Shown one piece after another: positions 8,968 through 18,100 of a stretch of 46,003 bases of DNA. Under the pieces are notes generated by a model that saw only the letters and a program-made list of their open reading frames with translations, was not told the DNA's origin and did no database searches. The first letter of the stretch is position 1. Each line of letters begins with the position of its first letter. Source of the DNA: a bacterium (lineage in GTDB: Bacteria; Planctomycetota; UBA11346). The stretch spans positions 1-46,003 of the forward strand of contig JAIFND010000114.1 in NCBI GenBank assembly GCA_020047915.1, read 5' to 3'. Made by a program: the position numbers and the translations under genes.

Positions 8968-11264
8968 GGGGTCCTGGTCACGGTGACGAGCACCATGCAA
9001 TGCTCGCCGACGGCGACCGGCACGCGCAGGATGCCGTCGTGCGCGGCGAGGGCGAAGTCGCAGCTCGGGATGGCGTCGAGCGCGGCGACCTCCTCGGCGG
9101 TGAAGTCGATCAGATAGCGCTCGCCGGCCCCGCGCGTGATCGGCAGGGTCTGGCATGCGGGGGCGCCGAGGATGGCCTGCACCGCCGCATCCTCCGGATC
9201 GGAGGTCTGCACGGTCACGCGCACCGGGCGATCGCGATAGGCGGCGGGCAGGTCGCGCAGGACCAGTTCGGCGCGGGGATAGCGCAGCGGCAGCGCATCC
9301 TGCATGAAGATGGTGGGCGACGCGGTCCACAGCAGCGCGCGCACGCTCGTCTCGTCCATCGTCACGAAACCGTGCAGGCCGTAGCCGGTCTGCGGATCCT
9401 GGGGCGACACGGTGGCGTCGAGGCACCGGTCGGCCAGGCGGCTGCGCAGCCACATGCCCTTGGCGTAGGGCGAGAGGGCGCTCTGTCGGCCATAGGTGAG
9501 GCAGCCGAAATGCCAGCCGCCGCCGGAGATCGGCACGAAGCGGCCGGGCTCGCGCAGGTATGCATGGTGCAGGGCCGCCGTGAAGCAGGCCATGGCGGCC
9601 TCCTTGCGCGCGGCACCGTCGAGACCGGACAGGTCTTCAATGGTGGACGGCTCGGCCAAGCCGACCTCATCGACGATGACGGGCAGGTCAGTGGGCAGGC
9701 GGTGCTTCTCCAGCAGGGTCCGCAGGCGCGCACCGAAGCCGCGGGCTATGGCGGGCGTCGATCCGGGGAAGAGGTAGGTGTGCCAGGTGAGGTAGTCGAG
9801 CCGCTTGCGCGGATCGGGGTCGGCGGCATAGCGGCCGAGGAATCCGTCGATGAAATCCCAACGCTGCTCCGGCGTGTTGATGCCGAGGCCGGCGACCGCG
9901 AGCTGGCGCTCGGGCGGCAGGTCCGCGTTGAGCTCATGCACGGCCTCATAGAGCGTGCGGAACAGGCGGTAGTGGGCGTCGCGATGGCATGCGGCGTCCG
10001 AGAAGTTGTCGAACTCGTAGTGCATCTGGATGATGCGCAGGCGCGGGCAGACGCGCAGCGCGGCGCGGATGGCCGTGAGATAGCCGAGGCGCAGGTGTTC
10101 CCAGGTGTGCCCGGGCACGCCCTCCGGGGGCAGGGGCACGGTGCCGCGCCTGGTGGACTGGAGGTAGGCGGCGAGGAACGCGTCGAGGTAGAAGGCGAGC
10201 ATCACCTGCTCGGCCGAAGCCTCGGCCGCCAGCAGCCATTGCTCGAGCATGCCCCAGCCCTGCGGTTCGAGTTCGCGCGGATCATCCGCCTTCACCACGG
10301 GCGTCCATTGCTGGTAGCGGAAAAGGGAGAACCGGCGTCCCAGCGCGGCCGTCAGGGCCTCGGCCATGCGCACGCACTGGCGGTTCGGCTGCCCGCTCAC
10401 GACATCCTTCGCCGGATTGCCGGTGTAGGCCTGCACCCGCAGCTCGCCCCGGTCCCACGCGCGGGAATCGGCTGCGAGGGAGACCTCCACCCGGCCGTCC
10501 GCGCCGAGCAGACGGCGGGATAGCCCCTGCGCCTGGTCGCGCCATGCGTCGAGACGCCGCCGCACGTCAGTGCGTGCGGCGGCAAGGGCGGCCTCATCGA
10601 GCCCCGAGCGCGACGACTCCTCGCGCGGCACGACGGCGCTGAGATCGCTCCACAGCGACCCCACCAGCAGGCTGGCCTCGCGATCCATGTGGCCGGTCCG
10701 CGCATGGAACTCGAAGGCCATGCGGCCGCCGGCGCAGAGCAGCGACGGATAGACGCGAAGGTGGAGGATGCCGGTGAAGCCGAGGCCGGGCGCGTCCGCA
10801 GGGGCCTGGTCGACCCGCAGCAGGTGGAAAACGGCCGTGAAGCGGCCGCTGGAGCAGCGGAGCTCCCGGCGCGGGTCCAGCTCGAGGACGACGATCTCCT
10901 CGCCCTGGCCCGCCACCTTGAGCGCGACCGCGAGGCGTTCCGCTGTGCCGAGCCCGACATGCAGAGGTATGGCGAAGGTCACCGCGCTGGCGGCCCGCTC
11001 CAGCGGCACGATCTCGCTCAGGCAACGCACGGCGCGCCCGTTGGGCGTGCCGCCGCGGAACAGGAGGTTGGCGCCATGGGCCTGGTTCCCATGCCAGTCC
11101 GTGTAGGCGCCGGACCAGTAGGACCCGGGATGCCAGCCCTGGACGCCGCGCTGGCCGTCCTCGACCACGACGGGGTCGGTGGCATCCATGCCGATGCCGT
11201 TCACGCGCCAGCGGAATTCAACCTTGGCGTCGCCGCGTAGCGGCCTCATCCCGGAGGTGTGCAT
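8964..11264 (-). CDS. Putative clan GH-A glycoside hydrolase (GH39-like barrel)
   Basis: YLTWHTYLFPGSTPAIARGFGARLRTLLEKHRLPTDLPVIVDEVGLAEPS (possible nucleophile Glu); N-terminal beta-sandwich-like region. ATGA overlap with the downstream GH43-like gene. Confidence 0.6.
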   Translation of the reverse strand: MHTSGMRPLRGDAKVEFRWRVNGIGMDATDPVVVEDGQRGVQGWHPGSYWSGAYTDWHGNQAHGANLLFRGGTPNGRAVRCLSEIVPLERAASAVTFAIPLHVGLGTAERLAVALKVAGQGEEIVVLELDPRRELRCSSGRFTAVFHLLRVDQAPADAPGLGFTGILHLRVYPSLLCAGGRMAFEFHARTGHMDREASLLVGSLWSDLSAVVPREESSRSGLDEAALAAARTDVRRRLDAWRDQAQGLSRRLLGADGRVEVSLAADSRAWDRGELRVQAYTGNPAKDVVSGQPNRQCVRMAEALTAALGRRFSLFRYQQWTPVVKADDPRELEPQGWGMLEQWLLAAEASAEQVMLAFYLDAFLAAYLQSTRRGTVPLPPEGVPGHTWEHLRLGYLTAIRAALRVCPRLRIIQMHYEFDNFSDAACHRDAHYRLFRTLYEAVHELNADLPPERQLAVAGLGINTPEQRWDFIDGFLGRYAADPDPRKRLDYLTWHTYLFPGSTPAIARGFGARLRTLLEKHRLPTDLPVIVDEVGLAEPSTIEDLSGLDGAARKEAAMACFTAALHHAYLREPGRFVPISGGGWHFGCLTYGRQSALSPYAKGMWLRSRLADRCLDATVSPQDPQTGYGLHGFVTMDETSVRALLWTASPTIFMQDALPLRYPRAELVLRDLPAAYRDRPVRVTVQTSDPEDAAVQAILGAPACQTLPITRGAGERYLIDFTAEEVAALDAIPSCDFALAAHDGILRVPVAVGEHCMVLVTVTRTP

Positions 11265-11329
11265 GCCAGGCTCCTGTGTCGGCGTCGCTTCGTATTCCAG
11301 CCCGGAGACGGTTCGGGACAAGGCGGGGA

Positions 11330-11358
11330 ATGCGGCACCGTTGAACCAGGATGCGGCA
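11330..11358. promoter_or_regulatory. Direct repeat ATGCGGCA-N13-ATGCGGCA (21-bp spacing), candidate AraC-family site
   Basis: atgcggca at 11330-11337 and 11351-11358; 66 bp upstream of the start of the four-gene minus-strand operon (11264). Confidence 0.45.
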
Positions 11359-11471
11359 GGCAGGCCAGTGCAGTGCGGACTCAGACCTCGGCGAGCCGCT
11401 GCATAATGCGTACCGCCACCGCGTGATCGGATCCGGTCAGTTGGCGTAGGCGGTGAACGACCGTGAAACGG

Positions 11472-12824
11472 CTAATTCTTCTGCTCCTTGGCTTCCGCTG
11501 CTGCGTCCGAGGACAGATGCGTGGCGATCTGGTCGTACCAGTCGCGGTAGAGTACGAGAAAGGCTGGTTCGACGCTGGATGCCATGGCTTTCGTCAGTTG
11601 CGCCTGGATGGCCAGCCCCTGCTTTGTCGCGGCGGCCGGCTCCATCCTGCAGCAGGACGCCACGGCTTCGCGCAGCTTGGGTAGGGCCGCCGCCTCCTTG
11701 AAGAATTCCGGCATGGCGCCGCCCCACTCCTTCCGCCTGGCGGTGATCAGCTTGGTGGCGTCGGTGACGGATTCGCCCATGGTCTCCAAGATCTTTTCCC
11801 GGGTCGTCTCGTAGCGATAGAATACAGGTTCGGTCAACGCCTTCACCCGTGCGGCTCTGGCGTCATCGAGCGACAGCAGGCGTGCGGCCAACAGCAACGA
11901 AGCCTGCGCCATGGTCCGCTTGTCGGTATCTGCAGGCGCCTTCTCTGCCTCGATGATGAGTTGGTCGATGCGCTTGACGATGTCAGCGCCTGGGGCGTTC
12001 CAGTCCACGAGAACGTTTTTCATGCCGTTGGTCAAAGGCCGGAACTGTGTATTTCCGTCAATCGAGAGGATGAGCGATTCGCTCGATTGCCGTGTCGCGA
12101 CCTGCCAGGCCCCGGACGGCCCAGTGGTTGCCGACTGGCCGAAGACCTTGGCCACGACTCCGGCGACGCCCTCTCCTGCATCATACTGCCCATTCCGATT
12201 CCCATCTCGATAGACCACGCCGCCAGCACGGTACATGTCTGGCCCTTTGCCCAGGACTATGCACAGGCTGGTCCCGGAGGAACTGCTGCGGACCGCCACG
12301 CCGATCTCCTGCCACGTGGGCAGGCAGGCCTCGTGACCGGCCAATTCAATCACCGGGGATCTTTTCGTCTCGGTGATACGGATGACCACCGTACAAGCCC
12401 TGGCATATGCGGTGATTATGTCTGGTGCATCCCGGGCCATCAGGACCAGGGCGCCGGTGGGATCAGGATAGGCGACCTCTCGCAGGGTTTGGCTGGCGTC
12501 CAACAGTGCTGCCTCAGGCAGCTTCGTGCCCAGATCGAGTATTTTCCCGGCGGCGAGGCTCAGCGTCGGATTGAGGAGCACTGGCGGGGGAATCGTCTGC
12601 TTGATTTTGCCTTTGGCGCTTCTCGCCCAGGTGCCTTCACGGAGTCGGACGCCACCAGAACGGATCGACTCCAAGATGACGATTTGCCCACGCCGGTAAT
12701 CCGTGCGCAATTGATTCAACCTCGTCCAGGCGACAACCTCCTCCCCCGTAGGTTGCGACGATTCACCAGTAGCTGCTACGAGGAAGCAGCCGGACAGAAG
12801 CCAGAGGATGGTCAGGCGGCGCAT
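11472..12824 (-). CDS. Putative lipoprotein with degenerate CAP/SCP-like region and SdrD-B/prealbumin-like segment
   Basis: MRRLTILWLLSGC (lipobox LSGC); SPVIELAGHEACLPTWQEIGVAV; VVYRDGNRNGQYDAGEGVAGVVAKV. Possible SD GAAGGA upstream of the ATG at 12824. Confidence 0.65.
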   Translation of the reverse strand: MRRLTILWLLSGCFLVAATGESSQPTGEEVVAWTRLNQLRTDYRRGQIVILESIRSGGVRLREGTWARSAKGKIKQTIPPPVLLNPTLSLAAGKILDLGTKLPEAALLDASQTLREVAYPDPTGALVLMARDAPDIITAYARACTVVIRITETKRSPVIELAGHEACLPTWQEIGVAVRSSSSGTSLCIVLGKGPDMYRAGGVVYRDGNRNGQYDAGEGVAGVVAKVFGQSATTGPSGAWQVATRQSSESLILSIDGNTQFRPLTNGMKNVLVDWNAPGADIVKRIDQLIIEAEKAPADTDKRTMAQASLLLAARLLSLDDARAARVKALTEPVFYRYETTREKILETMGESVTDATKLITARRKEWGGAMPEFFKEAAALPKLREAVASCCRMEPAAATKQGLAIQAQLTKAMASSVEPAFLVLYRDWYDQIATHLSSDAAAEAKEQKN

Positions 12825-12921
12825 GTGTTTCCTTCGGGGTTGCAACGCCGGTGCCCGGCTACTCGGTGGGTGAGGCAGCCCCGCCCAGGCAACGGGGAGG
12901 AGGCACGGGGGCTGAACCTGT

Positions 12922-14349
12922 TCATTCCGTATTGCCCATCTCGGCGGCCGTGCGGGGGTGGTCGGCGTTCTCGCGGCGCCAGGTGGCGAGGCGTTCGCGG
13001 CACGCGGCGAGGATCACGGCGCTGGCTGGATCGGCGACGAGGTTGTGCAGCTGGCCGGGATCGCTGCGCTGGTCGTACAGCTCCTCGGCGACCACGCCGC
13101 CCAGTTCGTCGCCGTAGCGCATATAGGCATGGGTGGTGGTGCGCAGCAGGCGGGCGTCCCCGAGGTCGCCGCCGCTCTGGATGACCAGGTCGCGCCGCCA
13201 CTCCGCCGGGGACGCGCCCTCGGCCAGCGGGCGCAGCGAACGGCCGGGCAGGTCGGATGGCGGGGCGATGCCGGCGTAGTCGCACAGGGTCGGCAGCAGG
13301 TCCAGGCCGTTGCTGACCAGGTGCGCCGTGCTGATGCCGGCCTGGATGCGGCCGGGCAGGCGCATGATGAACGGGATGCGCACCGACTCCTCGTACTGGT
13401 ACACCTTGGCGGTCATGGCATGGGCCGAGACCATGTCGCCGTGGTCGCTGGAGAACACCACCAGGGTGTTGCCGGCGAGACCGGCCTGGTCGATGGCGTC
13501 CAGGATGCGGTTGACGCAGCTGTCGGCCTTCTCGACCCAGCGGTCGTAGCCCCACAGGTAGGCGCGATGCTGGTCCGGGGTCCAGGAGCGGGCGGCGTTG
13601 TAGTTCTGCTTCTCGCCCCAGACCTTGCGGACATGCGGCGGGATCGTGCTCGGATCCTTGGCCTTGCGCTGCAGGGCGCCGACCACCTCCGGAGTCGCCG
13701 AGGACGGTCCGAAGTTCGCCGGCAGCGGCGGGCAGCGGGCGATAAAGTCCGGGGTGCGGGCGTCGGCCGGCCAGGGCAGCTGGGGGTCGTCGCGCGGATC
13801 CTCGTGGCGATGCAGCACGCAGCAGGAATGCGGCTGGAACAGCGAGGTGACGAGGAGGAACGGCCTGTCGTGGGACCGCTTGAGGTAGTCGATACTGGCG
13901 ACGGTGGCCTGCTCGTCGCCCATCGGGGCGATCACCTCGAAGCCGTGGCCCTCGGGCATGGTCTGCTTGGGCAGGTGCCATTTGCCGGCATAGGCGGTGG
14001 CATAGCCGGCATTGCGGAAGACCCAGCCCATCTCCTGCTGGCGGCCGGATGCGGGCAGGCCCAACCCGTTGCCCATGACGCCGACGGCATGCGGCATGCG
14101 GCCGCTGAACATGCTGGCGCGCGAGGGCGTGCACAGCGGGTAGGTGCAGTAGGCGGCATCGAAGCGCACGCCTTCGCGCGCCAACCGGTCCATCCCTGGC
14201 GTGGCCAGGCGTCCGGGGGCGAGGTGGCCCATCGCCGCAGCCGTCTGCTGGTCGGTGAAGATGTACACAATGTTGGGGCGGACCGGCGCCGGATCGGCGG
14301 CCAGGGCGGCCGCGGCCAGCAGGGTCGGGAGGAGCGGTCGGATGGTCAT
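12922..14349 (-). CDS. Sulfatase (arylsulfatase superfamily), secreted
   Basis: Signal peptide, then RPNIVYIFTDQQTAAAMGHLAPGRLATPGMDRLAREGVRFDAAYCTYPLCTPSRASMFSGRMPHAVGV; CxPSR formylglycine motif. Confidence 0.93.
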   Translation of the reverse strand: MTIRPLLPTLLAAAALAADPAPVRPNIVYIFTDQQTAAAMGHLAPGRLATPGMDRLAREGVRFDAAYCTYPLCTPSRASMFSGRMPHAVGVMGNGLGLPASGRQQEMGWVFRNAGYATAYAGKWHLPKQTMPEGHGFEVIAPMGDEQATVASIDYLKRSHDRPFLLVTSLFQPHSCCVLHRHEDPRDDPQLPWPADARTPDFIARCPPLPANFGPSSATPEVVGALQRKAKDPSTIPPHVRKVWGEKQNYNAARSWTPDQHRAYLWGYDRWVEKADSCVNRILDAIDQAGLAGNTLVVFSSDHGDMVSAHAMTAKVYQYEESVRIPFIMRLPGRIQAGISTAHLVSNGLDLLPTLCDYAGIAPPSDLPGRSLRPLAEGASPAEWRRDLVIQSGGDLGDARLLRTTTHAYMRYGDELGGVVAEELYDQRSDPGQLHNLVADPASAVILAACRERLATWRRENADHPRTAAEMGNTE

Positions 14350-14424
14350 GGGGCCTTTCAGTGCTCAGCGCGGCGACGGCGATGCCTGCGCTGCGTCCAG
14401 CCTATGGTCCGGGCCTGGACCGAA

Positions 14425-14515
14425 CATGTCAGGCCGGTGCGGCGGCATGTCCCGGCGGGCCGCTGGGATCGTCGTCCACGGTCAGCGCGGACAGGTCGTA
14501 ACCGTCCATGACATG
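14425..14515. promoter_or_regulatory. Candidate AraC-family operator region: CATGTC pair (21 bp) plus an oppositely oriented degenerate GACAGG/GACATG pair (20 bp)
   Basis: catgtc at 14425-14430 and 14446-14451; gacagg at 14490 and gacatg at 14510 on plus. Between the divergent sulfatase (14349, -) and GH-A-like gene (14562, +). Confidence 0.5.
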
Positions 14516-14561
14516 GCGACGGCAGGCACGATGCCCAGGATGGATGATGGAGTACCTGCGC

Positions 14562-17216
14562 ATGCGCCAGACGCCAACCGTCCCTGCCCTCCGTCCGGCC
14601 CTTGCGGCCCTGCTCGTGGGCCTGACCTCCTTCTGCCCGGCCGCCGAGGGCACCATCGTCACCGTGACCGGCGAGGTGACCGTGCCGGCCAGCGCGATCA
14701 ATCCGGTCGGCGTGCACGGCTGGGGATCGCAGGGGCCGATCAACTACTTCGCCGGCAACCTGCTGCTGGATGCCGGCTTCGAGCCGCAGGAGGTCCGGGC
14801 CGTGCGCCGCGTGGTGTCGGTCGGCGAGCAGGACGGCCGACGCTTCATCCGCATCGACGAGGGCGGCACCTCCAACTACCTGCAGTGGGCCAGCGGCGCC
14901 TTCAGCGGCACAAGCTTCCGCGCCTACCGCCTGGAGGGCACGGACGGCTCCCTGAAGGGCACTGCGGCCACCGCCGCCCGCCCGCTGGGCGCCTTCACCA
15001 TCCCGGCCGCCGAGTCGCCCGGACTGCCGCAGGGCGGCTGGCTGGCGCCGATGCCCGACGACTACGCCGCCTACCGCAAGCTCGACGGCGCAGCCAAAGA
15101 CCGCCTCGAAGAGCAATGCCTGGTGTACTACGACGGGCCCGAGGCCCTGCGCGTCGATGATGTGGTGATGTTCGCCCGCCGCGAGACGCAGCTGCCCGCC
15201 ACGATCTACCATCCGCGCAAGGCGGCCGAGGCGCGCATCGCCCGCTTCTGGCAGTTTCCCGGGGCCACCGCCACCCAGGTGGCGCACAGCGGCGCCATCC
15301 CCGCGGGCATGGACGCCGGCGACAGCCACCTGCGCCTGGTCGCCAGCGGCGAGGCGACGGCGCTGCACATCGGCTTCCGCGGTCCGGACAAGATGTCCTT
15401 CTACGGCCAGCTCGAGCCGGGGGTGCGCTACGCCTTCTCGGCGTGGATGCGCCGTCCCGAGGGCAGCGGCGCGGTGCGCCTGACCTTCGCCACCGCGAGC
15501 GAGGGCGGCAAGCCGCCGCAGGCGGGCAGCTATTTCGGCACCCCGCTCGGCGGCGAGGTGACCCCGGACGGCACCTGGCGGCGCCACAGCGTTGAGTTCA
15601 CCGCCCCGGAGCGGCCAACCGGCAAGACCGCGATGCATGGGGCCGCCATCGTCTTCTCCGGCGGCACGCTGGAGCTGGACGATGTCCGCCTGCAGCCGGT
15701 GTACGAGGCGGGGGACGCCGAGCGCCCCTTCGTCATAAACCGCACCATGATGGCCGCCCTGCTCGCCAGCCAGCCGGCGGGCCGCAAGGGCACGCTGCGC
15801 ACCTGGGCGGCGATGAACGAGAACACGATGCTCGACAACCTGGCCTGGCAGGCCGGCGACCGCAGCTATCCCAGCCTGCCGAAATGCCTGACCATCGCCG
15901 AGGCGACCGGCCGTTCGGCCGACGACCGCATGGTGCCGTGGGTGAATGTCCAGCTGAGCCACAGCGAGGCCGAGCTGCACGGCATGATCGAGTTCCTCGC
16001 CGCGCCGTGGGATCCCGCCAGCGACACGGCCGCCAGCAAGCCCTACGCCGCGCGCCGGGCCGCGCAGCGCGGCCACGGCCGGCCGTGGACCGCCGACTTC
16101 CGCGAGATCGTCCTCGAGTTGGGCAATGAGAGCTGGCACAACCGGGGCGCCGGCTACATCGGCATCGGCCGCTACAACGCCGTGCACAGCTTCGGCCACG
16201 ATTACGGACTGTTCGCCCGCTACCTGATCACCGCGATCCGCGCCTCGCCGCACTGGGCGGCGGCCGGCGGCCGCATCCGCATCGCCATCAACGGCAACTA
16301 CACGGCCGGGATCGGACCTGACGGCAAGGTCGAGGGCTACGGCCCGCAGGCGACCTCCGCCTGCGGCCTGCACGACTACGAGACGCACGCCAACTATGTC
16401 GGGCCGAAGTGGGAGCTGGGCGAGGCGGCCAGCGACACCATCGCCGACGACGCCTACCGCAGCTACCTGCTGTCCGGCATCGAGGGCCGCGAGCGCCTGG
16501 CCGACTACCGCACCGCGCTGGAGGCGAACAACCGCGCCCTCGGCACCACCGTGCGCATCGCCGGCTATGAGGGCGGGCCCTCGGGCTTCATGACCGACAA
16601 CAGCGATCCCGACCACCCCAGCGAGCAGATCGGGCGCAGCCGGGCCAGCGCCGTCGCGGTGGCCGACATCTTCGCCAGCTCGTGGGAGGCCGGCTGGGTC
16701 TGGCAGACCAGCCTCAACTTCGGCCAAGGCATCAAGTGGTCGCAGTTCAGCCCGCTCAGCGATGGATTCCGCCCCGACCCGGGCTGGCTGGCGATGAGCC
16801 TGCTGAACCGCACCATGGGCGAGGGTGATGTGCTGCGTGTCGCCGTGGCCGGGGCCCCCGAGGTGGTGTTGCAGAAGCCCGACCAGGTGAAGCAGCGCGG
16901 CAAGAATCCGCCCAAGCGCATCCCCGGCGAACGGCTGGTCCATCCGCAGGTCGGCGCCTACGCCAGGCGCGATGGCGACCGCCTGACCACCCTGCTGGTC
17001 AACCGCAGCTTCGACCAGGCCTGCACCGTCGCCCTGGTCCTGCCCGCGACCCCGACGACGCTGACCCTGCACACCCTCTCGGGCGGACCCAAGGACACCA
17101 ATCGCGGAGCCGCCCGCGTCGCCATCGTGTCGCGGCCGATCACCCCGGCCGACGCCGGCGCCATCGTCCTGGAACCGGCCAACCTGTTCCTGGTCGAGGC
17201 GCGGCTGCCGCGCTGA
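14562..17216 (+). CDS. Secreted clan GH-A-like glycoside hydrolase with inserted carbohydrate-binding-like domain
   Basis: Signal peptide (MRQTPTVPALRPALAALLVGLTSFCPAAEG); EIVLELGNESWH (GH-A acid/base-type NE motif) and VRIAGYEGGPSGF (possible nucleophile). SD-like GGAG upstream of the ATG at 14562. Confidence 0.75.
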   Translation: MRQTPTVPALRPALAALLVGLTSFCPAAEGTIVTVTGEVTVPASAINPVGVHGWGSQGPINYFAGNLLLDAGFEPQEVRAVRRVVSVGEQDGRRFIRIDEGGTSNYLQWASGAFSGTSFRAYRLEGTDGSLKGTAATAARPLGAFTIPAAESPGLPQGGWLAPMPDDYAAYRKLDGAAKDRLEEQCLVYYDGPEALRVDDVVMFARRETQLPATIYHPRKAAEARIARFWQFPGATATQVAHSGAIPAGMDAGDSHLRLVASGEATALHIGFRGPDKMSFYGQLEPGVRYAFSAWMRRPEGSGAVRLTFATASEGGKPPQAGSYFGTPLGGEVTPDGTWRRHSVEFTAPERPTGKTAMHGAAIVFSGGTLELDDVRLQPVYEAGDAERPFVINRTMMAALLASQPAGRKGTLRTWAAMNENTMLDNLAWQAGDRSYPSLPKCLTIAEATGRSADDRMVPWVNVQLSHSEAELHGMIEFLAAPWDPASDTAASKPYAARRAAQRGHGRPWTADFREIVLELGNESWHNRGAGYIGIGRYNAVHSFGHDYGLFARYLITAIRASPHWAAAGGRIRIAINGNYTAGIGPDGKVEGYGPQATSACGLHDYETHANYVGPKWELGEAASDTIADDAYRSYLLSGIEGRERLADYRTALEANNRALGTTVRIAGYEGGPSGFMTDNSDPDHPSEQIGRSRASAVAVADIFASSWEAGWVWQTSLNFGQGIKWSQFSPLSDGFRPDPGWLAMSLLNRTMGEGDVLRVAVAGAPEVVLQKPDQVKQRGKNPPKRIPGERLVHPQVGAYARRDGDRLTTLLVNRSFDQACTVALVLPATPTTLTLHTLSGGPKDTNRGAARVAIVSRPITPADAGAIVLEPANLFLVEARLPR

Positions 17217-17262
17217 ACGCGCGGCCGTTGCCCTGGGGTGGGCAGCCCGGCATGCTGCCCGT

Positions 17263-18093
17263 ATGCCCGCATCGCAGCCTGTCCGCCCGGCTGGTGGCAC
17301 CGTCTATACGGCCACCTGGTACCGCCGCGCCGCCGACCCGCGCCTGCACATCCAGGCCATCGGCGTGCGCAAGGACATGCCGGCGGGCGGCTTCACCTAT
17401 CGCGGCCGGCATCGCTGCTGGCAGCTTATGATCTTCCACGATCCGGTGCGCCTGTCAGCAGCCGGGTGCCCCGAGGTGGAGGTGCCGGCGCAATCGGCGG
17501 TGCTGTGGTCGCTGACGCAACGTCCGGCCTGGTACGGACATCTGCGGCAGCCGTGGTCGCATTCGTGGGTGCTGGTCACCGGCAGCATGTGGGACGGTCT
17601 GCTGGCAGCCTGCCCGCTGCCGCTGCTGACGCCCCTGCCCCTGCCGCAGCCCGGCGCGGCAGCGCTGTGCCTGAACGGTCTGGCGCTGGAGCTGTCCAGC
17701 CAGCGGCAGCCGGACGCGGACATCCTGTGCTGCCATCTCGCCATCCTGGTGCGCCAGCTCCATCGCGGTGCCGGTGCTGCCAACGACGACCGCCGCATGT
17801 GGTGGGCGCGCAGCCACCTCGACCAGCACCTCGACCGCCACATCGACCTTGCCGTGCTGGCCCGCGACCAGGGCATGTCGGTGCGCCAGTTCTCGCGCTG
17901 CTTCGTCGCCGCCTGGGGCCTGACGCCGCAGGCCTACCACCTGCAGGCGCGCCTGGCGCACGCGGCCGGTCTGCTGCGCCAGCCCGGCATGACGGTGGCC
18001 GAGGTCGCCCGGCAGGTCGGCTATGCCGACGGCTTCACCTTCTCGAAGGCCTTCTCGCGCTGGGCCGGGGTGCCGCCGACGCGCTTCCGCTGA
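17263..18093 (+). CDS. AraC family transcriptional regulator
   Basis: C-terminal double HTH: HIDLAVLARDQGMSVRQFSRCFVAAWGLTPQAYHLQARLAHAAGLLRQPGMTVAEVARQVGYADGFTFSKAFSRWAGVPPTRFR. Confidence 0.92.
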   Translation: MPASQPVRPAGGTVYTATWYRRAADPRLHIQAIGVRKDMPAGGFTYRGRHRCWQLMIFHDPVRLSAAGCPEVEVPAQSAVLWSLTQRPAWYGHLRQPWSHSWVLVTGSMWDGLLAACPLPLLTPLPLPQPGAAALCLNGLALELSSQRQPDADILCCHLAILVRQLHRGAGAANDDRRMWWARSHLDQHLDRHIDLAVLARDQGMSVRQFSRCFVAAWGLTPQAYHLQARLAHAAGLLRQPGMTVAEVARQVGYADGFTFSKAFSRWAGVPPTRFR

Positions 18094-18100
18094 GCGGCAG

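Noticed and set aside
14358-17300. 980-aa minus-strand ORF
   Set aside because: Antisense to the secreted GH-A-like gene; low-complexity composition (GGR/AVD/HGA-rich), no recognisable domain.
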